NCBI GenBank assembly: GCA_003117195.1 | Contig: BDSI01000052.1 | Location: 186,001 to 250,000, forward strand | Reading direction: 5' to 3' | DNA length: 64,000 nucleotides | Source: Eudorina sp. 2006-703-Eu-15 | Lineage: Eukaryota; Chlorophyta; Chlorophyceae; Chlamydomonadales; Volvocaceae | Shown: piece after piece, positions 1 to 11,102 of the stretch | Layout of the letters: each line of letters starts with the position of its first letter | Numbering within the stretch: the stretch's first letter is position 1 | Translations under genes and position numbers: made by a program | The notes under the pieces: generated by a model | Seen by the model: only the letters and a program-made list of their open reading frames with translations | Database searches by the model: none | What the model was told of the DNA's origin: nothing

Positions 1-2100
1 CTGGCTGCACTCGCGGCACTGCTCCAACCCGCATGGTGGGAGTCCGCTGCAGCAGCGGCGGCACGCCGGTGGGCGGACCCATGCGCGGAAGCAGGCCACC
101 AGCGCCCCCCTCGGCCGGCAGCATCCCTGGCGGCGCGCCGCCACCGCCAGCGCCGGCGGCGGCGTCGTGGATGAGCCCTACCAGGTCCAGTGGACGAGTA
201 AACTCCAGCTGCAGCAGCGGCGGCACGCCGGTGGGCGGACCCATGCGCGGAAGCTGGCCACCAGCGCCCCCCTCGGCCCGCAGCATCCCTGGCTGCGCGC
301 CGCCACCGCCAAGGCCGGCGGCGGCGTCGTGGATGAGCCCTAGCAGGCCCAGTGGACGAGTAAACTCCAGCTGCAGCGGCGGCGGCACGCCAGTGGGCGG
401 ACCCATGCGCGGAGGCTGGCCACCAGCGCCCCCCTCGGCCGGCTGCAACCCTGGCTGCGCGCCGCCACCGCCATGGCCGGCGGCGCCCCCCTCGGCCGGC
501 TGCAACCCTGGCTGCGGGCCGCCACCGCCATGGCCGGCGGCACCCTCCTCCGCTGCCTGCAACCCTGGCTGCGGGCCGCCACCGCCATGGCCGGCGGCGC
601 CCTCCTCCGCTGCCTGCAACCCTGGCTTCGGGCCGCCACCGCCAAGGCCGGCGGTGCCGTCAAGAGCGATCCTCGCCGGCAGCTTTAACTTTATCCTCAA
701 ACTTGGCCGCACTGTCTGATTGCTAAGCAGCTGCGGCTGCACGACTTCAGCCGGCTGCCCTGCCGGACCTTCGACTGCTTGGTTGCCACGCTGAAGTTGC
801 TGTAGCGGCGGTTGAGCAGGACAGTCTGGCCGCGGAGCAGCGTCTACAGTCGAAGCAGGCATGGTCCGTTGCCCTTCTGTCATCACTGGTACAGGCGAGC
901 GGGAGGGAGACGGCTCCTCTGAGGGGTCAAAGGGGAACGAAATATTAAAATCAAGGCCATATAGCTTTGTAGCCAAGGACACAACCCACCTGCTTGGAAG
1001 CTTGGGGCTCATATCTTGGAGCGGGTGGGAAGACCGCAGGCTGCTCTGCGCGGAGCTGGTCCTCCGTGTGCTCCCACAAGGACTGCAGGGACGAAAACAT
1101 GGTTGTTGCAGGGCCGGGCGCGGTCCATGAATAAATGGTTGCTCAGTGGACCCGTCGAAGAGTCGTGTGAAAAAGCTATGGCGACCCCAGCGTGCCCCGG
1201 CTACGGACGCAGTACGAGATTCCCGGACCCGTACATCGCTTCACCATCATCCAAAGTCGCAAAGGCATGTTAATGCATGGCCTCGATGTCCTCACCTTGC
1301 CATTCCAGAGCTTCTCAGACGCTTCCTCTCTCAAGGTTTTGCGTTTCCGGCACCGCTTCTGCGGGCAAGGGCTGTTTGGCACGAGTGCTTCGACAGCGGC
1401 AGCCAATGCCTTGTTAATACCCCAGATTCGCTCTCCCGGCTCCAGATCTCTCGGGCCAATTCGTAGCCTCTTGGACGACCGCGTAGGAGTGTTGCAGGAC
1501 AGCCTGCAGTGAGGCATACTTGTAATGTTACGATGTGAACATGATACGCAAGCTACCATCTCCCTGGATGCCCCGAACCCACCCGTTGATGTGTTGGTAT
1601 ATGACTAGCCCCAATTGCGCCTGGCAGGCGCCGCCTGCTCTGACAGGTCTCTGAACTCAGCTGCGCACTTTTCTCTCGCGCGAGAGCTGAGACAAGCCGT
1701 GCGGATGTGGTTTTCGAAGGTCGACTGAAGAGCGTGTCCGCAGACTTCCATGTTGGTGTCTTCCTGTACACGGGTTCATGCCCACGGAGCCCCATGTCAG
1801 GCGTGCGCGTACGGCGCGTGCGTGTCGTGTGTTTTGGTGCACAGTATCGCCTGATTGACATAGGTGTCATCTGAGACTAGATCGATCGGGACGCCAACTT
1901 ATTACCATTTCGCGCAACGCGGTGACGGTGGCGTCCGCGATGGACACAAGCGAGTACCGAAACGGTGGCTCTGTCCGACTGAAGTTAATCGACCGGATTT
2001 CCCAGTTTTCTGATGCTGAAGACGTGGTTCCGAGCAATTCGAGAGCATCCTTTAATCTCCTCGCAAGCTCTGCTTTGCTGTTCCTCCTGGTTGTTGTCAT
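1..2100 (-). CDS. Unrecognised protein with Gly/Pro-rich tandem repeats (5' part, runs off left edge)
   Basis: I do not recognise the family. Four minus-strand exons join with every junction in phase 0: 2100-1906, 1469-1296, 1082-990 and 916 to beyond base 1, about 459 residues so far. The ATG at 2100 is the only ATG in the first exon; the frame stays open upstream to 2235 without another ATG, so a further 5' exon is possible. Donors are gtaata, gtgagg and gtgggt. The first exons give charged, partly helical sequence (SKAELARRLKDALELLG, then a basic CRKRKTLREE stretch). The last exon is disordered, Gln/Pro-rich, then turns into repeats: 19-residue units (AAEEGAAGHGGGG type, 57 bp) followed by 54-residue units containing LEFTRPL and GLIHDAAAG (162 bp). 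The plus-strand reading of the same repeats looks less protein-like. Function unknown; a nuclear or structural role would be guesswork. Confidence 0.6.
51..660. repeat. In-frame coding tandem repeats, 162 bp and 57 bp periods
   Basis: Two and a half copies of a 162-bp unit start near 51, 213 and 373. They are followed by about four copies of a 57-bp unit between roughly 430 and 655. Both periods are multiples of three, so the repeats stay in frame in the minus-strand gene and encode 54- and 19-residue units. Confidence 0.85.
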
Positions 2101-2276
2101 GTTGACCTGTCGAAGGCCCGCAAGCCCTAGGCAAAGCTTATCCGACTCAGCGCACACGTGCCAGTACCTATCGGGAAATGATACGCTTGGGGAGAGGTCA
2201 TGTAAGTCAGGTGAAGGTGTAAATGTAAGGGTCAATTGTCAATGTCAGGAGAAGAACTGCTCTATAACATTACAAA

Positions 2277-2432
2277 CGGTATTCAGGTATACAATGTATA
2301 CCGTTTTAGAAGGTATATCGAATCCTCGCGGTGGAATGAGTTGAGTGGTCGTATGTTTGGTCAATGTTCGGTCGTATACCGTCTATGACGGTATACCTCT
2401 CATACAATGATACCGTCCTGGACGGCATAAGT
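2277..2432. repeat. Cluster of three short hairpins upstream of the leftmost gene
   Basis: Three adjacent inverted repeats share an accgt core. The first has arms aaacggtat and ataccgttt near 2274-2306. The second has gtataccgtc and gacggtatac separated by 3 bp near 2374-2396. The third is a ccgtcc/ggacgg pair near 2412-2425. They lie 5' of the minus-strand gene starting at 2100, so they could be regulatory or part of a mobile remnant. Confidence 0.6.
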
Positions 2433-2616
2433 TACCGGGAGACCTAGCTGAAATGGCCGTCGTAAAATTGCTACGCCGTAGCAAAATATACTACGCCACG
2501 GTGGTACGACCACCTCCCATAGAAACACTTAGCTTAGCAAAAACGTGGTTTCAGGCCCATAGAAACACCCCTATTTCTTCGCATAATTTGCCTGCCCTCG
2601 AGGGTGGAACTGTTTC

Positions 2617-2939
2617 AACGACGTCAGGCCTAAGAGGCCGCTCGTCCAAAGTACGCACGTGCCGTATGGCGCTTGCATTTTGAATCGGTTAAATACCGAT
2701 GCTCCAACCTAAACGGTGTTGTTCAATACCACCAATCTGTGGACTGCTAACCTACAAGTTAGTTACATGTTAGGGTCCCTAGTCGTAATGTAACTAACTT
2801 GTAGGTTAGCAGTCCACAGATTGGTGGTATTGAACAATACCGTTTAGGTTGGAGCATCGGTATTTAACCGAAACAAAATGCAAGCGCCATACGGCACGTG
2901 CGTACTTTGGACGAGCGGCCTCTTAGGCCTAGCGTCGTT
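2617..2939. mobile_element. 323-bp near-perfect palindrome (foldback/MITE-like element)
   Basis: The left arm 2617-2768 and right arm 2788-2939 are reverse complements over about 150 bp with only a few mismatches or small indels, around a 19-bp loop at 2769-2787. The outer ends are aacgac and gtcgtt. No reading frame is carried. A long-armed foldback of this kind is typical of a MITE or foldback transposon, but I could not identify a clear target-site duplication. Confidence 0.75.
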
Positions 2940-4560
2940 ACAGGAACCTTGTTACGGTACGGAATCAGCTGGCGGGAGCTTCAAGGACAGGATAGAACTT
3001 TTCACACCGTCAGTTATGATCGTTGCGTTTGGGCAAGCCATGACGAACGCATTCTAGCCAGCAAACGGCAAGCCCCAAATAGACTCAAAGTCGAAATAGG
3101 GTTAGGCAGAAGCAGTAACCCCTGCAGTAGTGCGGTGGTGTTACATAAAGAAATATGTAATTGCGAGCATCGTACTGGGCAACTGCCCTGCCACTTCAGA
3201 AACCCGATGTATTGATCACTGCATGGTTCCTGGGAAGCCACTTCAGGTGGGTGACCTGCAGCTCATCGTCAGCCACCGTCTGGGCATTTGTTGCCGACTT
3301 CATATAACTTTACAAGCGCCTTCCTATGGCGCACGGCCTGCAAGCCCCCTGCGGGAGCTGCTGTCTCTGTCTCCCTGCCCTCTGCATGATCGGAAAGATC
3401 GCGCAGCATGCGCTCCTTTCCTTTCTCCATGCCATGGGCTCGCCTCGCCGCTACAACATCCTCTACTGTCGTCACAGCGCCGCCTATGTATGCACCGCGT
3501 CGCCTCCTGCTGTTCCTTGTCCTTTGCAACCTCATAACAAGCAGGCAAGCACGCCTTCTCCCAGGCTATGTACCCACCATACAGGCCGCTGCTGCTTCCC
3601 GCGTCTTCCTGCCTGTCGAGCGACCGATAACACCAGGAGGGTCCGGACCCCAACCCTGCGGCTCGGACGGCCCCGCCTGCGCACACATCCCCGTCACGTT
3701 ATCGGCTTCACGCCCAGCCGACCCAATGCTGCCGCCCAAGCCCACCCCGGTACCCTTGCCACCACGGCACAGCACCTCCAACCAGTGCGCCACCCGCCGG
3801 ACTCGCACCTCCACTCGATCGCCCGCCGCCTCCCGCATTCCCGTCGCCGAGTGCACGCACGGGGTGCCTGGGGCTCCAGCGTCTTGTATGCGCGCCCCAG
3901 GTACGGGGGACGGCGGACACAGAGACAACGCCTTGAACCCCCATCATGTCATGTGCAGTGCCGCAGATCGACCCACCCCGTTGACACACGCGTCTTCCGA
4001 GCGCATCCAGTCAGTAAGGTCACAACCGCAAAGCACGCGAGCGCACTTCATGGCACGGTATGCCCGTCGGAAGCGAGTCGGGGACGCGCCTGCTCACCCA
4101 GTCCAGGAATCGGGCACGGCTCTGCATGCCCGTGACGTCCAGGTCCTCCAAGCACATTATTCAGCACAGGGCCCTCAGGGCCCTTGTGTTCGCCCGGCCA
4201 CACCACGAGCGGATGTCCGTGTCCTGACTCCTGAGAGACCGCCGCGTGCGAGGCCCGCTCCGCTGCGGCTGACGCCATCTCTTTTACGGACGGCTATAGA
4301 ATCAGGACGACTGCATTCAGTCACCCGTGCTGGCAGAACTCCTTCATGGTTGCTGCGCCGCCATAGAAACCCAAGCCGCCGCAAAGGCTCAAGTAGTGTT
4401 GGTACCTTCGCCGCGCGCTTTCGCCTGCTTCGAGCCCACCCGCCAACAGTACTGGGGCCGGCGGCCCGGATGCGCTGCAGGCAGCGCAGCCGTCGAAACA
4501 CATCACGCGACGAGAGTCCCGGTGCGACCGCCCCACGCCAGGTGCGGCGCCGGCGCCCCC
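2940..4560. other. Intergenic region / probable IFT52 3' UTR
   Basis: No gene I can support. On the minus strand this is the region downstream of the IFT52 stop at 4561. A TGTAA motif (plus ttaca at 3310-3314) could end a 3' UTR of about 1.25 kb. The long plus-strand frame crossing this stretch is treated as spurious because it continues antisense into the last IFT52 exon. Confidence 0.4.
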
Positions 4561-7377
4561 TTACAACTCGAAGGCGTCCCCGAACTGGGTGGCAGGAAGC
4601 GTCTGCCCCATGCCGTCCAGAGTCTGTCCCAGGCCCAACGACCCCATCTTGTACTGCGAGATGCGTCGGAAGACTTCGGACAAGACGTGCTGGGGATGTC
4701 GTTGCCGAGGATGAGAGGGTGGGATCAGTGCAGGCGGCGTACCACATCGGTTGAAGGAATACATCTTGCAGGGCAGGGCAGGACAGGACAGGATGCTCAA
4801 GCATTAAGGAAACCCTTTCCGACGCCAATGCGGGCTGTTGACACGGCAACGCAGCACAGCCCAGCCGGCCGTCGCTGTCTCGGCCCGACCCGGTCCCCAG
4901 CGTTGCCTCCTCTCACCTTGGCGTTGGCGCCCTCCGGCAGCTTGAGCCCCAGGATGTGCCCTGCCTCCATGATGTAGTACTCCAGGTCCTCGTCGCCGTG
5001 GCACTTGTTGGTGAGGGACGCGAGCCGATTCTGTCGATGGTATGGGAACGGCCGCATCGTATCAAATCGTAGGTAAGTCACCGGATCGCGGTCGAAGCAA
5101 TGAGAGGGCCCGGGGCCCAGAACGTGATTTGTGGTTCTGCCCCGGCCGGCAGGGACGCAGCCAAGTCCTTTTTTCCTCGCGCGGTGACGCGAACACAAGA
5201 AGATGGTGGCAACCGGCGGACTACGGTTGTTGCCAACACAACTGACAAAGAAGTGACACGGAGGCCCCTCTGACCCCGCCCGCCCAGTACACCGGTCCTA
5301 CACCTGTCCTCCCACTTGTCGCCCCGCCCATCAGCACCCACGCACGCCGCACCGTCTCGCTGGCGAAGCTCTCGTCCAAGTCAAACAGCTCCAGGGCGGG
5401 CGGCGGCGGCTCGCGAATCGTCGGCGGGAACACCGCGGGCTGCAGCGGCGGCAGCGGCGTTTCAAAGGATGGCGGGATGAGGTTCAGCGTCCCCTTCTTG
5501 ACGCCCAGTTTCTCGTACAGCGCCACCGCCTCGGGAATGAGCGACATATCGAACTTGAACAGCGTGTCATCGAAGAGGGACGTCCAGTCGCGCGGCACCT
5601 CGTCAATCTCCTGCGAGGCCAACACAGCATGGGCACATGGGCGGGGCACACACTCATACTGATGAATATTTCGGGGTCCGCTGTAACGTCCAGTCATTCA
5701 ACTTAGTACACGGACGTGCATCGGTCAACGGGGCTGCCGCCACCTTGGCGCAGCTCACACAGCAACGGCGCGGCAGACAGCCCGCGTGGCGGCCCTCGGA
5801 TCCCCAACCCTCGCCGCAGCATCCGCCGCAGATCGCCCCGTCCCCAGACCCGTCCTGGCACGACATGCCAACCCACCTGCAGGCAGCCCTTCAGCTTGTC
5901 CGCCAAGCTGGCCGTGTCCGGCAGCAGCTTCAGGTCGCTCACGTCCGGCTCCTCCGCGTCGATGTCGTTGAGCGATATCTTGGAGCCCTGGGGGGGGGAG
6001 TACGGACAGGCCCCCCGGCGCAGGCACGCATGCAGTCCCATCAGTCCCAACAAGGAGGGCCCAGCGAGCCTGTTTGAAGCCAGTTTATGGAAAGAGCACC
6101 GCGCTTGTGGACGCTGCACAGTCCGGGCAGGCGCGCCCGCTACCCCGCTGGATGGTGGGGAAGGCCTCCCATCTGTGGTGAGCGGGGTGGATCCGTGCAG
6201 GCCAGCCGCCAGCCGCCGCACGCCGACCACCGTCTCTGGCGTCCCTCGCGTCGCTGCACGCGTTGCGCAGCTTAGACAACCCACTGACCCACATCCGCAG
6301 GCTGGGGCTGGTGCGTGTGCCGCACAGGAATACACCCGGCTGATGCCCACGATGCCTTCGGGCTGCGTTCTCGCCATGCGGGATTGGGCCGCTCCTGACC
6401 AGTGCCATGCCCGTTCCGTTTGCGGGGGTCCGTCCGTCCGGGACAGGGTTCCCCGGCCTGGGGTGCCCGCCACAGTATCGGCCTCGGGAGCCACCTGTGA
6501 GGCCATAAATTTCGGCATCGTCGCTCCTCGTACACCGCCCTCTGCTCGGGGAAGTGCGGCCCTGCGCACAGTGGCCCCGAAAATGCCAACCGGGAGTGGG
6601 GTCGGGCAACTTAGCCACCGGGCTCACCGGCTTCAGGAACTTGAAGAAGAAGTCCATGACCTTCGAATTCTCCTCCTTATCGAGCCACTTGTCATCGAAC
6701 ATCGCGCCGGAGCCGAGCACTGCGATGCGGCCGTACGACGGCTGAGCCCACACGGCGCCCACAGGTCTGTTCATGGGGTAGGCGATCTTCCCACTAGAGA
6801 GGATGGGCACAGCCGGCTTTTGGACGGACAACGTCGCGCCGAAGGGGAACACGAACTCAAGCCCCGTGCCATCGAAGGCCTGGGGGCCCTTGGAGACGCG
6901 GAACTCGTCGTCGTCGTTGTTGCTGAGACTCTTACCCGCGCCGGTGATAACGGCGCGGTTCAATATGCCGTCCGAGATTAGCACCTCCTTTGGGTGAAGG
7001 TACTTGTAGTGCGTGGTGCGCACGACCGCGTCGTTGTTGACGAACATACCGAACTGCTCGAGGAAGGCGTTGATGTTCGTCCCAGCTTTCTCCTCACCGC
7101 CCTCCGACAGGCAAATGAGGATAGAGCCGCCACCCTTAACAAACTTTTTAAGCATGTCCAACTCCTGCGTAGTGAATTTCTCTTTTGGGCAGCCAAAGAC
7201 CAATATGTTCGCTGACCGCAGCGTGTCCAGAGTGAAGTCATCCTTGTCAAACTTGTCTGGCTTGTATGCTGATCTTAAACGTCGAAATAACTGCTTATAA
7301 CCTTGCTTATGAGTGTAATGTTCCCCCTTAGCTGTGCTGAAAAGAATGCGAATCTCCTCAGCGCCCGACTCCTCCAT
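4561..7377 (-). CDS. IFT52: Intraflagellar transport protein IFT52 (BLD1), complete
   Basis: IFT52 is a core subunit of the IFT-B complex, required to assemble cilia; loss gives the bald Chlamydomonas bld1 phenotype (family knowledge). Five minus-strand exons join without a phase break: 7377-6628, 5987-5877, 5610-5353, 5030-4917 and 4689-4561, all phase 0, giving 453 residues, essentially the usual algal length. The first exon encodes the N-terminal GIFT-type domain, beginning MEESGAEEIRILFSTAKGEH and ending FFFKFLKP. The second holds EPDVSDLKLLPDTASLADKL. The third holds DEVPRDWTSLFDDTLFKFD and the proline-rich PPTIREPPPPALELFDLDE. The last two hold CHGDEDLEYYIMEAGHILGL and VFRRISQYKMGSLGLGQTL. 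The start is the only ATG fitting the family N-terminus. The gene is divergent from the lipase at 7902. No broken exon or missing domain is seen. Confidence 0.97.
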
Positions 7378-7901
7378 GGCCGCGTCTGCTCGCAGTACCG
7401 TGATCAGTACTTATTATGCAGCAGGGGCAGGGCGCGGCGCAGGGCCTACTGCTAGACCTGCGTGCGGGACAGCACATGTCGCAATAGAACTCCAAGTCAC
7501 CTTCGTCCAGCGTGTAATGCTTACCAGTGCGATCAAACATGCCAGAGCTCCATATCAAACGGTGCTTACCGCACGGTACTCCTAATCTGAGGTGGCTTCT
7601 AAGGCGCGGCACTGTCGCGGGGCCCAAAGTTGCAGTTGGTAAACAAAAACCAAACGACTTGCTATTTGACCATGTGCACGGAACAGTAGTGAGCTTTGCA
7701 GGGTTGTAGGAACCTAGCTTGGGCGCGGCAGTTCTCGTTGCCCGGGCGCAAGTGTACGGCCCCTCCAACTTAATTGTCCTGACTCCGACGCCAAACCCAG
7801 CCGCGCGTTGTGAGTACTCGCATAAGCAGATCTCATTTTCTTGAAGGTGATTTTATATGTTCGTGTGAGGCGGGCGCATCAGGAAGTCTTCAGCGGTCGC
7901 C
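7378..7901. promoter_or_regulatory. Shared divergent promoter region of IFT52 and the lipase
   Basis: 524 bp separate the IFT52 start (minus) from the proposed lipase start (plus). The stretch must hold both 5' UTRs and promoters. I see no clear TATA box. A minus-strand frame just upstream of IFT52 (HYTLDEGDLEFYC type sequence) is open but lacks support as a separate gene. Confidence 0.45.
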
Positions 7902-10900
7902 ATGCTTGCGAGCCTGAAGGCAAAGCTTGGTCCTTTATCTTCCAATTTTTTGGGTGAGTTGATGCACACGGCTTCGGCGGGGATGGCTTCAATCCGATCA
8001 GCCCCAGGCGCGGAACCGTGTCTGGTTTGGCCCGCACTCAAGCAGAAGCGTGTACGTCTGTCCGTCGGCGCTCGTCGGCAGCCCACACACCACTTCACAC
8101 CGCAACTGCCTCCGCCAGTGCGCCACTTTCTCTAGTCCCAACCCCAGCGACTTTGTCCAGATGGCATGCCTCTGCACGGGGCTCGCCTGGCAGCCCCAAC
8201 CCCCTTCCTATCACAGTGTTACCAGCGAAGCAGTGATGGACTCGGTGATGCTGTCATCCCCCCCCCCCCGCTTGATGTCTGCAGCATCTCCCGACGGCGG
8301 GGCTGCCCGGGGTCTCGCCATTCAGTCCCCCGACCACGCCCAGGGGCCCAGACCCCGCGGCGCTGGGGTCCCGTGTGCCACCGCCAGCGGCGCCGGCCAC
8401 GGCCCTGCCGCCGCTGCCGCTGCCGGCACCGCTCCGAAGCGCAATGCGGCGGCAGCTGCCAGGGCGGCGGCCGCCATGCAGCTCGACCGGTTGAACACCT
8501 GGCGCAACTCGCTCTTGCTCCGCTTCAGCTCCGTGGCTCAGCGCACCACCACCGCCACCTCCACCGCCGCAGCGGCCACTGGTGTCGGTGCTGCCGGCCT
8601 TGATGACCCAAGCGACGGCCCCGGTCTCGGGTCCGACGCAGCAGGCTGCCGGAGCAGCCCCGCAGCCGCCGCCGTCGCCACGGGGTTGCATGGCCTCACA
8701 CCCGGTCCTCAGCGACGCGATCAAGGTGCCGGCTCTGAAAGCGGAAGCCGCAGCCGCGGCAGCGGCGGGTCGGCCGCGTGCATCGGCGTGCAACCCCGTC
8801 CTTCCGAGCTTATTACTGGAACTGCCGCTGCGCAATCCTCCGCGCCGCTCGGTTCCGGAGCTGCTCCAACCGCCGCCACGGGAGCACCGTGCGGCGGCGG
8901 CGGCGCCGCCGCCGGGGGCGCCGTCACGCACTTGATCGTGATGGCGAATGGGTTGTTCGGGTCGCCCTCCAATTGGTCGGTCATCTGCGAGCAGCTGCGG
9001 GAGCACCTGGATATGTCCACGGTGGTGCTGCACCCCTCCAAGGCAGGCGGGGGGCCGGGGGCCGGGGGCAGCAGCCCCCAGGCGGGGGTCCGGGCGCAGG
9101 AGCCCAGGGGGGGCCTTGGGGAGCTTGCGTTGCGCGGCGCGCGGCGCAGCTGCTGGGGCCCGCGGGCAGGCTACCTAGCAGGCGGGTTTGGGGCCGGGGC
9201 CCTGCGGTTGGCGGTCAGAATGGGATCGTACATCGTAGGGGTTTCAACGGACCAGAAAATCGCAGGCTTTGGCTTGATGATGATGACTTACAGGGCGCGT
9301 TTCCATCTGTGGCGCGTGCGCTGCCGTAAGAGTTTATTTGGGGCGTTGGGGCCCGGAGGGGTTCCGCCTGCCGCGCGGTGTGGCGATGCCGTCGTCACTC
9401 GAGGCCTACAGTCAGCCCCTGCTCGATTCGCGGCCGATCCATGCAGGTCAATCGCCGTACAGACACGTACGACGGCATCGACGTATGCGGTCAGCGCCTG
9501 GCGGATGAGATCAGATCGGTGGCGGCCGCGTACCCCTCCCTGCAGCGGATCTCCGTGATTGGACACTCCATGGTACGGCACAGCGAGAATGTACGAATGT
9601 ACAAAGGTGTTTGCGACATGCTTGCCAACCCACCAACATATCCGACTCCGACGTGTGGGCCGCGCCAGGCGCGCCCTTCACCGTCTCCACCCCGCCTTGT
9701 CGTTCCGCGCCCGAGCTCCTCGCCCCCGTGCCTGCGGACGACTGCGACCCCCGTTCCTGACGACTAGACCTGCCTTGCTCGCCCCACCTGCATTGCTCGT
9801 CCCACCTGCATTGCTCGTCCCACCTGCTGTGCTCGTCCCACTGCGGACCCTCTTCCCTCTTGCGGTCTCAGGGCGGCCTGCTGCTGCGGTACGCCATTGG
9901 GGTGCTGTACAACCCGGCCACGGGTCGCGTGGCGGGGCTGCGGCCCGTGCACTTCATCTCGCTGGCAACGCCCCACATGGGGTGTGACGCGGAGGGACTG
10001 GCGCAGGTGCGGCCCCGCGGGAGGGCGGACGGGCGCTGGGAGGTGGGGCGGGGAGTGAGTTGGTTGCGATTCGGCCCCGGGTGGGGCGGGGAGGTGGTTG
10101 GCCCCCCGGGGGTAGAGCTTGGTTGGGCGAGGGAGGAAGGGGATCATTATTAAGGATGTTGCAGCGAAAGAAGGGGATGTGGAGGGGCACTCTAGGAGGA
10201 AGAGGCGATGTTCAGCGAGTCGGAGAAGGAAGGGCCTGGCGCGAAGGGGCGCAGGGTGGAGTTTAAGGGTCGGGAACGCAGGGGCTGTGAGGACAGTCGG
10301 CTGTGCGGCGACGTGGCTCGTGGGGAGGCGCACGCCGCGGCGCGCTGCGAAAAAAAGCTCTGCCCTGTTCCTGTGCCCCCTCGCGGTCGACCTCCTGGCC
10401 CTCTCGCAGGTGCCCTTCATCGGCTGGATGTCGGTCAAGCCCGTGCAGAAGATGCTGCAGGTACAGTACGACAATCGGTTGGGACCGTCGGAGACGTGTC
10501 GTACGATGTCGTGACCACTGCTGATGTACACCTAGATCTATCCCCAACCCTGGCTGGACTCCCATCATCCAGTTGGGTCACCATTCTCACTTCTCCTCCG
10601 TCTCTCTCCCGCCCACCCGCATCCACACCGCCCACCCGCATCCACACCGCCCACCCGCATCCACACCGCCCACCCGCATCCACACCGCCCACCCGCATCC
10701 ACACCGCCCACCCGCATCCACACCGCCCACCCGCATCCACACCGCCCACCCGCATCCACACCGCCCACCCGCATCCACACCGCCCACCCGCATCCACACC
10801 GCCCACCCGCATCCACCCGCATCCACACCGCCCACCCGCATCCACACCGCCCACCCGCATCCACACCGCCCACCCGCATCCACACCCTCCACCCGCATCC

Positions 10901-11067
10901 ACACCGCCCACCCGCATCCACACCGCCCACCCGCATCCACACCGCCCACCCGCATCCCCACCTGCCGAGCTCGCCCGCCGCAGGTGCTATCCGTCCCCAC
11001 CGCAAGCCTCATGTTCCGTCGCACGGGGCGGCAGTTCTTCCTGGCTGATGGCAGCGTCACCAGCGGC

Positions 11068-11102
<35 letters not shown>

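Noticed and set aside
3408..4754. 448-residue plus-strand open frame with a signal-peptide-like start
   Set aside because: It runs antisense through the IFT52 3' region and the last IFT52 exon, is Arg/Pro/Thr-rich without a domain, and looks like a GC-driven shadow frame.
7358..7768. Minus frame overlapping the IFT52 start
   Set aside because: A different frame from IFT52 with no recognisable product; most likely 5' UTR/promoter sequence.
8050..8235. Upstream extension of the lipase frame
   Set aside because: The frame is open but the sequence looks non-coding; an exon 1 at 7902 or a start at 8236 fits splice sites better.
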